64,000 nucleotides of DNA from Pycnopodia helianthoides. Taxonomy: Eukaryota > Echinodermata > Asteroidea > Forcipulatida > Asteriidae. This document shows positions 11,200 through 37,019 of this stretch, piece after piece; position 1 is the first letter of the stretch, and each line of letters begins with the position of its first letter. A program made the translations under genes and the position numbers. The DNA is taken from contig CM063249.1 in assembly GCA_032158295.1 (NCBI GenBank), forward strand, positions 13,310,078 to 13,374,077, read 5' to 3'. Under the pieces are notes generated by a model. It had not been told where the DNA came from. It saw only the letters and a list, made by a program, of their open reading frames with translations, and made no database searches.

Positions 11200-12535
11200 T
11201 GAACAGAGGCGGTTAGTTTGTTCTCAACGTTTTGACTTGTGTACCAGTCTCCAGATGACGACAAGCACACTCACTATTCGAAACATTGAAAACTGACCAA
11301 CAGTTTTTCTTTTGAGCTACCACTTCTGAACAGATTAATACCTTAAAGAATTATAATAGTATATATATCCACCATGCAAAACCTCAAATTCCACATGTTA
11401 AAAAAAGTCAACCAAACATGTGTTTCTTTTGTACCAATGGTACATAAGTCAATCCAGATTGCAATTCTCAATAGTATAAGTTGAAAATTAATACAAAATT
11501 TGCCATCAGTGAGTGCTTTTGCATTTCAAATGCAAAACTCATGGTGAATTTAAGTGAAGTGTTTGCAAACTATGTCGATAACTACTTGCATGATTGCTGT
11601 TTTGTGCAGTATATCCACTGCGTTCACAGTCTTTAATTTTTTTTAATTAGCTCAACTTTCAACTGAATAAATACTGACAAATTGCTAAATCTTTGAGGTA
11701 ATTAAATGTTCTTCATCAAGGCGTTGTGTACACTTTTCACACATTTTCAGCAGAGTTTCTCCTTTGAGTTGTAGAACAGCACCCTCATTTGTCAAGTGTT
11801 GGAAAGCGACTCTTTAAAAAGTTTGTTAAATCTTTATCATACATCACAAATTGGATTCCATTTGGTTGAAACTGCCCAGAAGCACAAAAACCTTAATAAA
11901 ATATCAATTTCTATAAACTTTATATTATGACTAAATACCAACCGTATTTACCCGCAAGTCTGGTTATAATGATTACAATACAAAATACTAATATATTTAT
12001 ACAACACATTCCCAAGATATCATCAAGGCATTCTATAACACAAAACTTTGCAAACTGAAAACAATTGTCATATTACCAGAAAAAAAAAATCGAGCTGTAT
12101 TAACTTTGCCAATGATTTTGTAACCATCAAAAGATATCTTTGCAAATGACCCTCAGTCCAAAGTGTCTCGTGGTAAGTGTCCGATAACACTGAAGTAACA
12201 ACTTTAGCATGATAAACTCTCTAAATTATGTAGGTAAATAAAAGTAAAAAATATGTGGGTCAAAATTAATGTTTCTGTCTGTAAACTTAAGTCTCCATAA
12301 AAAACCCAAATACAAACTCTACTGAAAAATGGGAGAGTCTGAACTGAATAAGCAAATCACATTGCACACAAAATAAAACATATTGCAATTTTGCCCTGAA
12401 CACAAAAAACAACTGTTTTTGGTAAGAATTCCTAAATACCTAATTTAATAATGGCACTTGTTTAAATTGAAACAAAAAATCATTATAAAAAAACAAAGCT
12501 TTGGACACATGTATTAAGTTTGATGTTACTTAGCA
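11200..12535. other. Gene-free AT-rich stretch
   Basis: No gene could be supported. A short phrase near 11,263-11,300 (GATGACGACAAGCACACTCA then TATTCGAAACATTGA) resembles one at 38,722-38,762 (GACGAGCAGAGTATACTG then TTCGAAACGTCGAGACC). Both may be ends of the same retroelement family, but the match is short. Confidence 0.4.
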
Positions 12536-12540
12536 TGTTA

Positions 12541-12815
12541 TGGCTGAGCAGTCTACATCGTTGAACTCTGACGGCTAAATCATCAGAGTGTGGGTTTGAA
12601 TCCCTTTTGTGACACTTGCGTTCTTGGGCAAGACTCTTTGACTACATGTATAATTGCTTCTCCTCACCTGGAGTAAATGAATACCTGCAAGGGCAGAGAC
12701 TGTTGATGTGAATGGTTAGTAACCCGTGCACTAACTTTGCTGTCGATGATGCATGCCCTAAAAAGGAATTGAGATGGTTTCGAGACTGCTTAAAACCCAA
12801 TGAACAGGGGTAATA
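12541..12815 (+). repeat. tRNA-derived SINE, partial copy
   Basis: The head TGGCTGAGCAGTCTACATCG and the B-box-like GGGTTTGAATCCC are followed by the family body TGTGACACTTGCGTTCTTGG, CTTCTCCTCACCTGGAG and AACAGGGGTAATAA. Head and body match the full copy at 13.3 kb; the 3' tail is missing. Confidence 0.7.
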
Positions 12816-13324
12816 ATTAGGTAAGACTCTTTGATACAATGTTTAGAAGCACCCATTTAATGAATAGTATTGTTATATCAAGTACCGGTATATATTTTTG
12901 AAAGAGTTTTTCAATATCCATCCCTTAGTCTTCAATGAATAGTTTCTTATCAAATTTGGTCTCGTTTTAGTGAAAACACCAAAAACACTGTCAATAGTTT
13001 GTCAGAGATTTTGTGCATGTTCATATCAAATGTGGCAATCGAAATAAGCAACAGTAACTTGTGGTCTGTCCTATATCTTTACTATGACAGTGTTTTAGAA
13101 GAAAATATGTTTCTATAGATTTGGTACTTGTATGAACTTTATGACCAGTGAGCTTTGGGATTGAAACTACTCAGAGTTGTTTTTTGGTAATTACCAATCC
13201 TTTCTCTTGTACAGACAGTGTTTCCCTACTCTCACCTGTCTCCTGAGCAGGAATGTTGTTATTGGACATGGAGGTAAGGCACAGTTCAAAAGACATCAGG
13301 GCAAAAACCTCTGGCGACGGCATG

Positions 13325-13718
13325 TCATGGCCGAGCGGATAAGAACACCCGACTCAAGCCCTGGTGTTTCTGATCAGCAGAGTGTGGGTTTGAGTTCCGG
13401 TCGTGACACTTGTGTCCTTAAGCACGACCATTAACCATTATTGCTGCATCCTTCGATGGATGGGACGTAAAGCCGTAGGTCCCGTGTGTTGTTTAACGCA
13501 CGTAAAAGAACCCAGGTTTCGCCCCGGTAGTTTCTGGTCTGATTGGCAGCATATTGCACCAAAGCACCTTGTAAACCATTACATGGTGCTATGTTAAGGA
13601 TCAGGTCTCATACTTCAAAACTTAGCTCCACATACCATGCATGGAAAAATACTGAGCGCTTTGAGACGCCAGTTGGTGTGATAAAGCGCTATATAAGAAC
13701 TCAGTATTATTATTTATA
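13325..13718 (+). repeat. Full-length tRNA-derived SINE
   Basis: Starts CATGGCCGAGCGGATAAGAA (A-box) with a B-box-like GGGTTTGAGTTCC about 50 bases on, as in SINEs built on serine or leucine tRNAs. The body contains GTGACACTTGTGTCCTTAAG and AACCCAGGTTTCGCCCCGG. The 3' tail reads AAAGCGCTATATAAGAACTC and then an ATT repeat, the sort of tail recognised by a partner LINE. Related or truncated copies lie at 0.3, 12.5, 17.3, 19.1, 24.9, 27.8 and 28.2 kb. Confidence 0.8.
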
Positions 13719-14119
13719 GACTTGCTAGCGTAGCTATCTATCAACAGTACACATCTTGACGTAGAAGCATCTTGCTCTTCCCTGTGCCACATACAAAAGA
13801 TACAACGCAGCAATCTAAATGGTGGAAAGTTGTTTACATATATTGTAATGAGATTTGGACATGGCAGAGTTTTGGGAGCACGTTCTCGGTTGTGCTGGTC
13901 ACTGCATTTAAGGGCAACGCTTAATAGATCAGTCTATTTCATACAATTGCTTGATCACACAGTTCTATAAGCATCATTTTTTTAAATGTCAAAATCAGGA
14001 AACCAGCCAAAATGCCATGTGATGACCATTGTCTGTGGCTGGTTTCCTGCTAATTTGTGCTAAGAAAGCAACTTAGTGAAGTGATATTCTCCGCATTGCA
14101 TCTCATTGCAATATGGCCT

Positions 14120-14620
14120 GGGCCATGGTAATGAAGTGAAGGTGATTGTCACTGTGAAGTCTCTACAGAGTTTGTTAACCACTTCTCAATCATAATCGCT
14201 CATGCCACAGAGCAAAGGTCATCGTCACTGCAGCATCTCTCTGCAGAATTGGTAAGTACTCATCAATTGTAAGCGCTCATGCCGCAGAGCAAAGGTCATT
14301 GTCTTGGTGGCGTCCCAGCAGGGTTTGTATAACTCATCCATCGTAATCGCTCTTGCCAGAGCAAAGGCAACTGTCACTGTTGTATCTCTGTGGAGTTTGT
14401 AATCACTCATCAATTGTAATTGCGACTGTCACTGTAGTCTTTCTGCAGAGTTTGTAACCATGCACTCGTCAATTGTAGCACTTCATGCCACAGAGCAAAG
14501 GTGATTGTCACTTAAGCGCCTCTCTGAGTTTGGAGCCACTCATTAATTGTAACTACTTATGCTATGGAGTAAAGACAATTGTCACTGCAGCGTTTCTGCA
14601 AATTTTAGTTCGTAATAGTT
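14120..14620 (+). repeat. Degenerate minisatellite, ~70-85 bp unit
   Basis: Six or seven diverged copies of a unit containing CTCATCAATTGTAATCGCTC, ATGCCACAGAGCAAAGGTC, ATTGTCACTGCAG and CTCTGCAGAGTTTGTAA. Divergence between copies suggests an old array. It has no coding potential. Confidence 0.75.
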
Positions 14621-15470
14621 CATGCAGTCTGATTAGTGGTAGTTCCAGGTGCATGAGGAGAAGTATATGCACTCGCCCCAAATATGTTCTCTTACTAAAA
14701 TAAAACCTTAGATGAACGGTAGTCACAATTGTGAACACCTTAATAACAAGTGAACATTTCACTCAAAACACCTTCAAATAACTTAAATGGATCTCCACTA
14801 ACAGCGCCATTTCAATATTAATTTCCAACAAACTGTTGAATATAGTTTCACTGTTTTTTTCTCCCTTCAAAAGTGAGTTTTCTAACATAATATTAAACGC
14901 CGACAGTTGGTTTTTCTGTGCACACAAACAATTTGATTTAAAAGAATGGAGGGGGGATCTAGATCTTTTATGAAAAGGTGTCACGTACAACAGAATATAC
15001 CTGGGCCTGATGCATCCTCAGCCTATAACGTCTGTGTTCAACTGAGAATATGGCAGTGTGGAGTTGAAAGAACACCCTGGATGGCGTAAATACCTTTATA
15101 AAGTGGACGGTCAGTCAATGGCAGAGCATTGGCAAGTCACTATAATGCTGTCACACGAAGCCAGTCAAAGTTTTCAATCTGCAAATGAAACAAGATACAG
15201 GGATGGTACAACTATGTTTCTGTTTTTCACACAGTACATTCATTCTGATTTCCCAGCACAGATTGCATTATCCTGGGTTTCTCTCTATGCCAACGGGGGA
15301 GGGGTTCAAATCCCAGCTGTAGATTTCGTCAGCACAGGAAATAGAAAGCACAAATGCTTAGCATCAACCCACCATTCTCCCTACAATCAAAGGTGCAACA
15401 TTTACTTTACGCATGTCCACATCGGTAGTTTGCATTGGAAGGGATAATTACACAAGATAAGCTTTTACTG

Positions 15471-15548
15471 GTGCTATGGTTAAAACTATGACTCCCCCGG
15501 AGAATGCGCCGAGGATTACCTCGGGAGACCTAGTTTTAACCATAGCAC
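15471..15548. repeat. Foldback sequence with 17-bp perfect arms
   Basis: GTGCTATGGTTAAAACT at 15,471-15,487 is exactly inverted at 15,532-15,548. The 44-base loop contains CTCCCCCGGAG and CCTCGGGAG and can add internal pairs. It is probably a small foldback element. Confidence 0.8.
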
Positions 15549-15717
15549 ACAAAGCTGTCAACATTTGTACACCAGCTGTGCAAATTATGTGCCTATTAGA
15601 GCATTAGGACCCCCCCCCCCCCCAAAAAAAAAGGCAAAACGTGTTTAGCGTCCCCGCTTGCTTCTTTTTTAGATGCTGCCTCCTTTTTTTTTTATTTATT
15701 CCTTTTTTTAAAGGTAT

Positions 15718-16049
15718 TGTACACTTTTGGTAACAGCTCAAAATCAGTGTCCACATTTTGTGTGATTAAACATATGCATGAACAAACAAACCTGTGAAAG
15801 TTTGAGCTCAATTGGTCATCGAGGTCACGAGAAAATAGTGAAAAGAGATCTTATGTGTTTTCTGTTTTTTCAAATTATCGCGCGCGATAATTACTATTGT
15901 TTTACTCGTTTCTCAGAAACGATAGCATTTCAGGCAGAAATATTTTAAGGAACCCTTTCTACTACTACTTACTTTAAATCATGTAAGTTATGTGTGAATC
16001 TGTGAACATTGTGTTTTTCGATCTTACCAATAGTGTACAGGGCCTTTAA
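15718..16049 (-). mobile_element. TTAA-flanked MITE, family B copy 2 (reverse)
   Basis: Inverted relative to the copy at 2,767-3,108, with the same 20-bp central palindrome. Its right-hand TTAA (16,046-16,049) is also the left-hand TTAA of the adjoining family A element, so the two elements share one target site. Confidence 0.9.
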
Positions 16050-16428
16050 AGGAACATTACAGAATTGGTAAGAGAAAAATATAAATTTGATCACAGATTT
16101 ACATAAAACTTACACGTTTTATGATGATGATAGTAGAAAACATCCCTTGAAATATTTCTGTCTGAAATGCAATATTAGATGAAAAATGAATAAACTAATT
16201 TTCGGATTGGAGTTTATCGCTCAGTGAGCGTTTTGTTCATTTGTTGAAGCTATATGATTTCATGCAAATGTGTAATTGGTTTTTCACTATTTTCTCGTGA
16301 CCCAGATGGCCGATCGATCTCAAACTTCTACAGGTTTGTCAGTTTATGTATATGGTGGATTACATAAAGTGCTTACACTGCCAGCAACTGTTTTGTTAGC
16401 AAAAACCAATTCTGTAATGTTCCTTTAA
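16046..16428 (+). mobile_element. TTAA-flanked MITE, family A copy 3
   Basis: Forward copy of family A, abutting the family B element through a single TTAA. It lies about 270 bp beyond the stop codon of the RSKR-like kinase gene, within the likely 3' UTR or just downstream. Confidence 0.9.
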
Positions 16429-16696
16429 AGATCAATTTTTACAATGTCTGACGAAAAAAATCAATTCTAAATACATAACATCATAATTTACTTGAGCACA
16501 CCGAAAAAACACACAGAAAAAAGCTGGCAGCCATCTTGAAAAATATCCCGGCCGTTTGTCTTGAAAAATGTGTCAAGCAGCCATAACAAATATATAAAAA
16601 AAACTCCTTTTTTTCAAAAAGGCAGGATGCAAAACATGTTTTTTGCCTTATTTTGCAATTTGTTGCCTTCGCAACTTAAAGAACTGATATGGGAAC

Positions 16697-30953
<14,257 letters not shown>

Positions 30954-30999
30954 CTGGGGGGTAAAAAGAAGGCAAAGGAATTAATGACATTAACCCAAA

Positions 31000-33170
31000 C
31001 CATCTCCAACTCATCAAAATCCAATTGCAGGTTTTGCTTGATTTTAGTTTGAATGAGGATTATTGGTAAACTGATCACTCTTTACATGGAATCAAGCATA
31101 CCACCATAATCAGAGTCTAACACTGGTCAAATCTTTTTTAATTCTACTGTATACAGATTGTGCTTTGGTAGAACCCAGATTACTGAAAAAAATCAGTTCC
31201 ATTGTTAATGCGCCTGGAATTGCATCTTTAAGAGGGCAAGGCCATTTCATTTTGCAAAGAGCACTTCCATTGGAAAATCTGAGTCTCAGGCAATTTTTAA
31301 GAGGCACCAAGGCCAAGCGTCAGAGGCTGTGGCCTCTGTGTTATTCCAGGCCTGTAATGACATTACACTGACCACAAAATCTTGCTGTCTGAATTACCTA
31401 ACTAAATAAATCTCAACATTCCAGAAAAAATTTTAAGAACCAGATTTCTGGTGTTCAGTGTCATAATGAAGTAACCCTGGAATGGCCCAAATCAAAAAGA
31501 CAACACAATATTTGTACCCCATGTCTGCGGTTACTGCCAAGTCGATTGCCCATGACGTCAGTGAAGAACAGCAGTTTGGTGGGAGCTATTGTGGCCGTAC
31601 ATCACGTCTATATAGAAAAAAAGGTAGGGGAAATCAATGGATTTACGTTGAGAAAATTTTACACATGTGAGCATCCCGATGTGACATCTGTGTGAAATAC
31701 TGTGACAGGTTGTTGCTGTTTTCTCAGCAAGTAGACACTACTCAGCTGAAGCTTTCATTGACTTTTTATTGTATCTTTCTTCATAATTTTGCATATCAAT
31801 CAGCATTAGTGTATGTTGAAAAAACCAATCTACACCCTACCTTTAACACAACAGTACTCATTCAAACATCTGCTCTTCTTTCATGAGGCATAACCAAACA
31901 GAAGCTCAACCACGAACCACAACCATGCACGGTCTATGTAGCTGCCACTGGTTCCCTGTTTCTCAGCTGGTAACCCAATTTTTTCATATTTTTTAAACCC
32001 TACCCCTTACCCTTACCCTACCCCTAACCCTCACCATAACCCTAACCCTATCCCTACCCCTACATCTACCATAGAACGCGTGTGATGGTTATATCTCTCC
32101 TTCATTCATGGTGGAGAAAGCAAATTTATGGATTCAAAGTGCAGATTGCCCATGGCAAAATTGTGCATATTACATGCAATATGTACATCAGGCAAAATTG
32201 TGCGCAATGTGGGGACTGTGAACAGACGCAGAATGTGCTCAACATCAAGATCCCATAATGCATCAGAGAGGCACTGCACTTGTTCTTTTTTACCCCATTC
32301 ATGAGTGTACCTTGGCATGACTATGGTCCAAAAAACATAAATTTAGAGCACGGAAGATGATCAGGAGTAAAATTAAATTGCTGATATTTCATCTTTGACA
32401 TTGAGCAGCCCAACAGGTAATTTTCCAGCTATTTAAATGTCCCTTTTTGGGGGGTCATTTGGGCAAGCTTTGAAAGTGGATGTTCTGAAAAATTATATCA
32501 AATCGCAGAAACAAGGTTGAACAAAACATTTGCCTGGCTAGGGCGCATTAACTCCCAGAAATATAAGATTCGTTCCGCTATCGTCTAGACGAAAGCAGAA
32601 CAAATCTCAAGAAAGGGCAAAGTAGTACGTCAGTTCCTTTCTCTATGGTTGAAGTCAAACTCAGAACTTCAAAAAGAGGCCGAGTAGTAGCCTAAGTTGT
32701 TAGTATAGTAGGCTACAGTAGATCAGAGCCTTCAACAGTTCAGGGTCAGTATTATTACTGGATCTAGTTCTACTTCTACTTCTAGGAATACGATCAGTGA
32801 AATGTTTTCCTCCACAATGATTGATGGTAATATTGGTTTTTATGATGAATTTCTAATGGCTACGTTGGAAATTATTAATTAATTAGTTAATACTTTACTA
32901 AAATTGACTCCCTATGTGTTTCTTGTTGTATGTCGATAGAGGGCGCTTGAGCTATTTTTCAGAGAATAATTGATTAAGAAGCTTATTATAGAAAGACAGT
33001 CGTGAGTCGAGTTCAAAATCAGCATCAGGGACAATCACAGTACTCACACCCACAGCCCCAAGAAACAAATTCCACAGAGAATCCTCATTTTGAGTTTATC
33101 GCGGACAGAAATCTAGCTGCACCTGCTACTTTAATATCAGCCATCTACTTAATGAAGAATGAAATAATAC
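31000..33170. other. Gene-free stretch
   Basis: Apart from the telomere-like tract I see no supportable feature. An open minus-strand frame at 32,106-32,318 has no recognisable domain or splice context. Confidence 0.4.
31997..32064 (+). repeat. Interstitial telomere-like repeat (CCCTAA-related)
   Basis: About eleven units of CCCTAA, CCCTAC, CCCTTAC and CCCTATC. TTAGGG is the telomere repeat of most deuterostomes. The array is degenerate, so this is either an old interstitial telomeric sequence or a similar simple repeat. Confidence 0.7.
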
Positions 33171-33174
33171 TCAC

Positions 33175-33245
33175 TGTTTGTGTCGTTTCTGTTTGTTTAG
33201 GTCAAAAACCTTGACCCGCGCGGGAGTCGTTCGCTTGCCATCCAT
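33175..33245 (-). CDS. Candidate first coding exon, possibly of the RSKR-like gene
   Basis: On the minus strand AAAAATGG begins a 23-codon frame, MDGKRTTPARVKVFDLNKQK, ending at a good donor (CA|GTGAGTATT). CpG-containing sequence surrounds the start. A phase-2 junction would join the kinase frame only if acceptor use shifted to the AG eight bases inside the exon at 30,953, giving HKQ-SASDHS. With the preferred first AG the frame breaks. It may instead belong to another gene or have an unseen exon between. No homology was recognised. Confidence 0.3.
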
Positions 33246-34466
33246 TTTTATGCCGCACTCATATTAAACTTGTACGCAAGTCCGTTGACGTGTTGTATTG
33301 CATGAACGTGCACGCAAACTTGTGTAAGTCCGTTGCGTGTTATTGCCCGTCTTTGAAACTGCGTCTTTTCGGTTTTATGAAGAGAAAGTGTCCTAGTCAA
33401 TAAGAGGAAACAGTTATTGGGTCTAGTAGGCTATATAGGTAGGGTAGGAACCCACAGCAGTTAATTGCTGAACAGAATAGCAAATTGCCGAAAAAGATTG
33501 ATGACATTGCCAGGTATGTCAAAATGCAATGGCAATATTGCCGAAATGAATGATGAAATTACCGAAATAAATGGTGCAATTATATATTGTGTTTCATAAA
33601 ATTAATTTGAGACAATATGCCTATTTTTTGCAACATCTATATGCTGAGACGTATTGCGAGTGACTGCTTTTGTGAGAGACGTTCATCGGGGAATTTAAGA
33701 ACCATCACAACTATAAAACCTTGCTTCATTATGGAGGACATCAATGCATATTTTGTTCTCACAAAAGCACTTAATATTACCAACAGACGATTAACTTTCA
33801 GGCAGAATCCTTACGCAGTTGTGTCTGAAGTTAAGATGACTGTATTATTCAGTTTCACTGCGGAATCCTTTACGCAGTTGCGCCTGAAACTAAGACGACT
33901 GTCGATCAGTAATGGAATTTCGCACAATGGGAAACGGTTCAGCACTTCCCGAAGTCAAATTGGAGTTCCGGGACTTACGAATATTTGAGATGAACAGCAA
34001 CCATATCATACCTGATAACAGCGATTATTTATGTGTGTAGTACGGTAGGCCTGTATACATACACTGGTCTTTATACAAACACACATTGGTCTTCTTGACA
34101 ATTTCACCAAGGTAGAGGGAAGTTTGACTCAGGGACGAACCTCTGAATTTGGAGAGGTCTTATAAGAAGAGCAAATTAGTTTAGGCCTAAGGGTGGCATT
34201 CAAGAAAGAAAAGAAAAACCAATATCTTCGAGGAAAAGGCAATTGTTCTGAAAACAACTTGGGTTGAAATACTTTTGGGTCTCTGATTTGAATAGTGTAC
34301 TCTGCTTGAAACAGGAGATGGCTCCTGATGCTGCAGCTTTGTTAAAGTGGAATTATGATAATATGATAGCCCTGCATGTACAGTTGCACGACGATGTGAT
34401 TTTGAATGCACGAGATGACCCCGGATGCTGTAGGAGATGGGGAAACTGATTGTAGATCGCTTCACA

Positions 34467-34861
34467 TTCAAGGAACATTACAGAATTGTTTTTTGCTAAC
34501 AAAACAGTTGCTGGCAGTGTAAGCACTTTATGTAATCCACCATATACATAAACTGACAAACCTGTGGAAGGTTGAGATCGATCGGCCATCTGGGTCACGA
34601 GAAAATAGTGAAAAACCGATTACACATTTGCATGAAATCATATAGATGCAACAATGAATAAAACGCTCACTGAGCGATAAACTCCAAACGGAAAATTAGT
34701 TTATTCATTTCTCATCAAATATGGCATTTCAGACAGAAATGTCTCAAGGGATGTTTTCTACTATCATCATCATTAGTCCGTGTAAGTTTTATGTAAATCT
34801 GTGCTCAAAAAGTATATTTTTTACAAGTTTTTTTCTTACCAATTCTGTAACGTTCCTTTAA
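34467..34861 (-). mobile_element. MITE, family A copy 5 (reverse)
   Basis: Reverse copy of family A. The right flank is TTAA, the left has decayed to TTCA. Internal sequence is otherwise well conserved. Confidence 0.88.
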
Positions 34862-35113
34862 ATAATACAATTCAATTCCGCTAACACTCATCAAAGTTGA
34901 ACTGTATTATTTAGTGGCATGGGAGCCGACAGATTCGATTAGCCGTTCACATCAGGCTGCTGTTAAGAATTACCGTATCACTTCAAAACACTCGTGGTCA
35001 TGTTGTCGTGAAAGAGCATCCACACTCTTATAGATTCATAGAATGAGCTATTTAGAACGGCACCACGAGCGTTTTATAAGTTATGCGGTAATTCTTGGTA
35101 TTCAAGTATACTT

Positions 35114-35480
35114 GTTGGTAATGACTCTGAAAATTAATGGCAATAAAAACTTACTTGGTATGAAGGACAGCACCTTTGTATAATGAATTTTGAGAAACTT
35201 TTAACTTCGAAGTGCAACGGTTATGGAATATATAACATTTTTCATTCCCCAAAATTTGAATCTGAAAAGCGTTAATTCTGTCAGAAACGCTTCTCAGACT
35301 GTGTATTCCTATGGGAATATTCTTCCTGCGTGGAAATATTCGCTCCGGTTTTTCGGTGATATCTCAAAAACGCGACCACCTTTTGAAGTGAAATTTTCAC
35401 AGGTTAGTTTTATTGTATGTACCTACATTTATATGGAATTAAGTTAGGCTCCAATTACCAAACATGTACTGTGCCTTTAA
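35114..35480 (+). mobile_element. MITE, family C copy 2, 5'-truncated
   Basis: Begins within the terminal repeat (TTGGTAATGACTCTGAAAA) and runs to CATGTACTGTGCCTTTAA. Contains the AAGCG...CAGAAACGCTTCTC central palindrome and the ATTTTCACAGGTTAGTTTTA module. The first ~20 bases of the element are missing. Confidence 0.75.
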
Positions 35481-35612
35481 GTGACGGTGGCTATAAAATA
35501 TTAGTCGAATCCGGTTAGGCTACAGGAACACATCATTTTTAATATTTCAAATGAAACTCAGTTTGGCATCCACATTGCGGTGGTGTTGTATTACTCGCTG
35601 ATCGAGTAGATG

Positions 35613-35841
35613 GTTTGAACTTTCGCTCGTCCCCAGCGCCTTGCCTTAAAACCAAAGGCGCTGGGATGGGCAAACGTATCGTTAACGTTAATGCTCAGTC
35701 CCATGCTCAGTCCCATCATGCGTCACACTCACACTGAAAGCGCTGCACGCATGACGTACTTCCTGAACAAGAATCTGTGCAAGCTGATTAGCCCATCCCA
35801 GCGGTCCTGGATAGGCCGCTGGGGCCGAGCGAAGTTTGAAC
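35613..35841. mobile_element. Possible foldback element built on CCCCAGCG repeats
   Basis: TTTCGCTCGTCCCCAGCGCC at the left and GGCCGCTGGGGCCGAGCGAA at the right are approximately inverted. A nearer inverted copy (AAGGCGCTGGG at about 35,656) makes a short hairpin at the left end. Arms contain mismatches, so the assignment is tentative. Confidence 0.4.
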
Positions 35842-35960
35842 TCAGACTCGTATAACGGTTTAGCAAAGTAAATAGGCTTACCCCCAACCGAAGTCACGTA
35901 TAGGTTTACTTGACCTAAAGTGGGTCTGACTTTTAGTGCTTTAATTTTTACGATACATCC

Positions 35961-36046
35961 TAATATACGGAAGCCCTTTAGTGTCACGTTGCGTTTAGTG
36001 TTTTTATTTCAAGTGGTAACGTGGCACTTAAGGGCTTCCGTACTAA
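35961..36046. repeat. Foldback sequence with ~28-bp arms
   Basis: TAATATACGGAAGCCCTTTA and onward (35,961-35,990) is inverted at 36,019-36,046 (AACGTGGCACTTAAGGGCTT...) with a few mismatches and a 28-base loop. Open frames here span the palindrome and are not credible genes. Confidence 0.75.
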
Positions 36047-36822
36047 TGCGCTTAATGACTCGGGAACATGTCCCCACGCGCACAACCATGGTGCTCGGCT
36101 ATTGGAATTTTGTACTCACGAATATGAAAGTTGTCAGTGAATTCGGATTTGTGTAGGCCTATACTCGCACCGTACTTCAAGGTTCAGGGTTCATAAAAGT
36201 CTTTATGTGAAATGCTTTTCAGATGAGGGAAAAAACGCATTGCCAATATGTTTTGCTTTCCTCACCGTTGGCAGACCTTCTTATAAACCCTACAGTTGCT
36301 GGTGATGCCGAACATTTAGAATGAGGAAGGCGATCTTCACCTTTAATACAGAATGAGCTTGACCCGGTTCATTTCTAATTCGAGGTTAATGACATACTGT
36401 GACATGTAACTCATCTACAAAATCGGGGTCGAGTTTACTGTGAAAACAAGTGGGATATAATCTTTGAAATCAAAGAGGGACTACGCTGGATGTTTGTTTT
36501 ATTTGCTTGCAGATCTTATCTTGGTTTTACTCACAGATATCGCGGGTGTTCTGCAAGATTGGAGCTGTGGGAAGACCCCGATGCCACTCAATAATGAAGG
36601 AATAGTCAATAAGCATATACAGTAATGTGGGCGGTATCAATTGAAATTGGCAAAACACGCAAAGCAGCCTTCATTTTGAAAAAACCCAAACCAACATCAA
36701 AGCTATAATAGTAAGGGAACTATATTTTGTTATATCAGTGGACCTGATGAGTATCAACAGCCACAGCATTTTTAAAGCAACTATATGACAATTTGCAATT
36801 ATTTTATGGTGATAGGGTTAGG

Positions 36823-37016
36823 TACCGGTACTGTTGTCCAAACTGAGTGTATACACGAGTTTTTCATGGAACGGTTGCAACTGAAGAACACTTTTATACT
36901 AAACAGTTTGGAACCAAATCAACCATTCTAACCGTACCGGTACTGTTGTCCAAACTGAGTGTATACACGAGTTTTTCATGGAACGGTTGCAACTGAAGAA
37001 CACTTTTATACTAAAA
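36823..37016 (+). repeat. Tandem duplication of an 82-bp block, 112-bp period
   Basis: The block TACCGGTACTGTTGTCCAAA to CACTTTTATACTAAA occurs at 36,823-36,904 and again at 36,935-37,016 with almost no change, separated by 30 bases containing AACCAAATCAACC. The near identity suggests a recent duplication. Confidence 0.9.
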
Positions 37017-37019
37017 AAC

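Noticed and set aside
10791..11270. Several long frames (90-137 codons) on both strands
   Set aside because: All arise from the 19-bp minisatellite, which lacks stops in most frames.
32106..32318. 70-codon minus-strand frame with GKKEQVQCLSDALWDLDVEH
   Set aside because: Looks mildly protein-like but has no splice sites, no neighbours and no recognised domain.
35688..36156. Opposed open frames of 78-99 codons
   Set aside because: They span foldback sequence and carry no recognisable motif.
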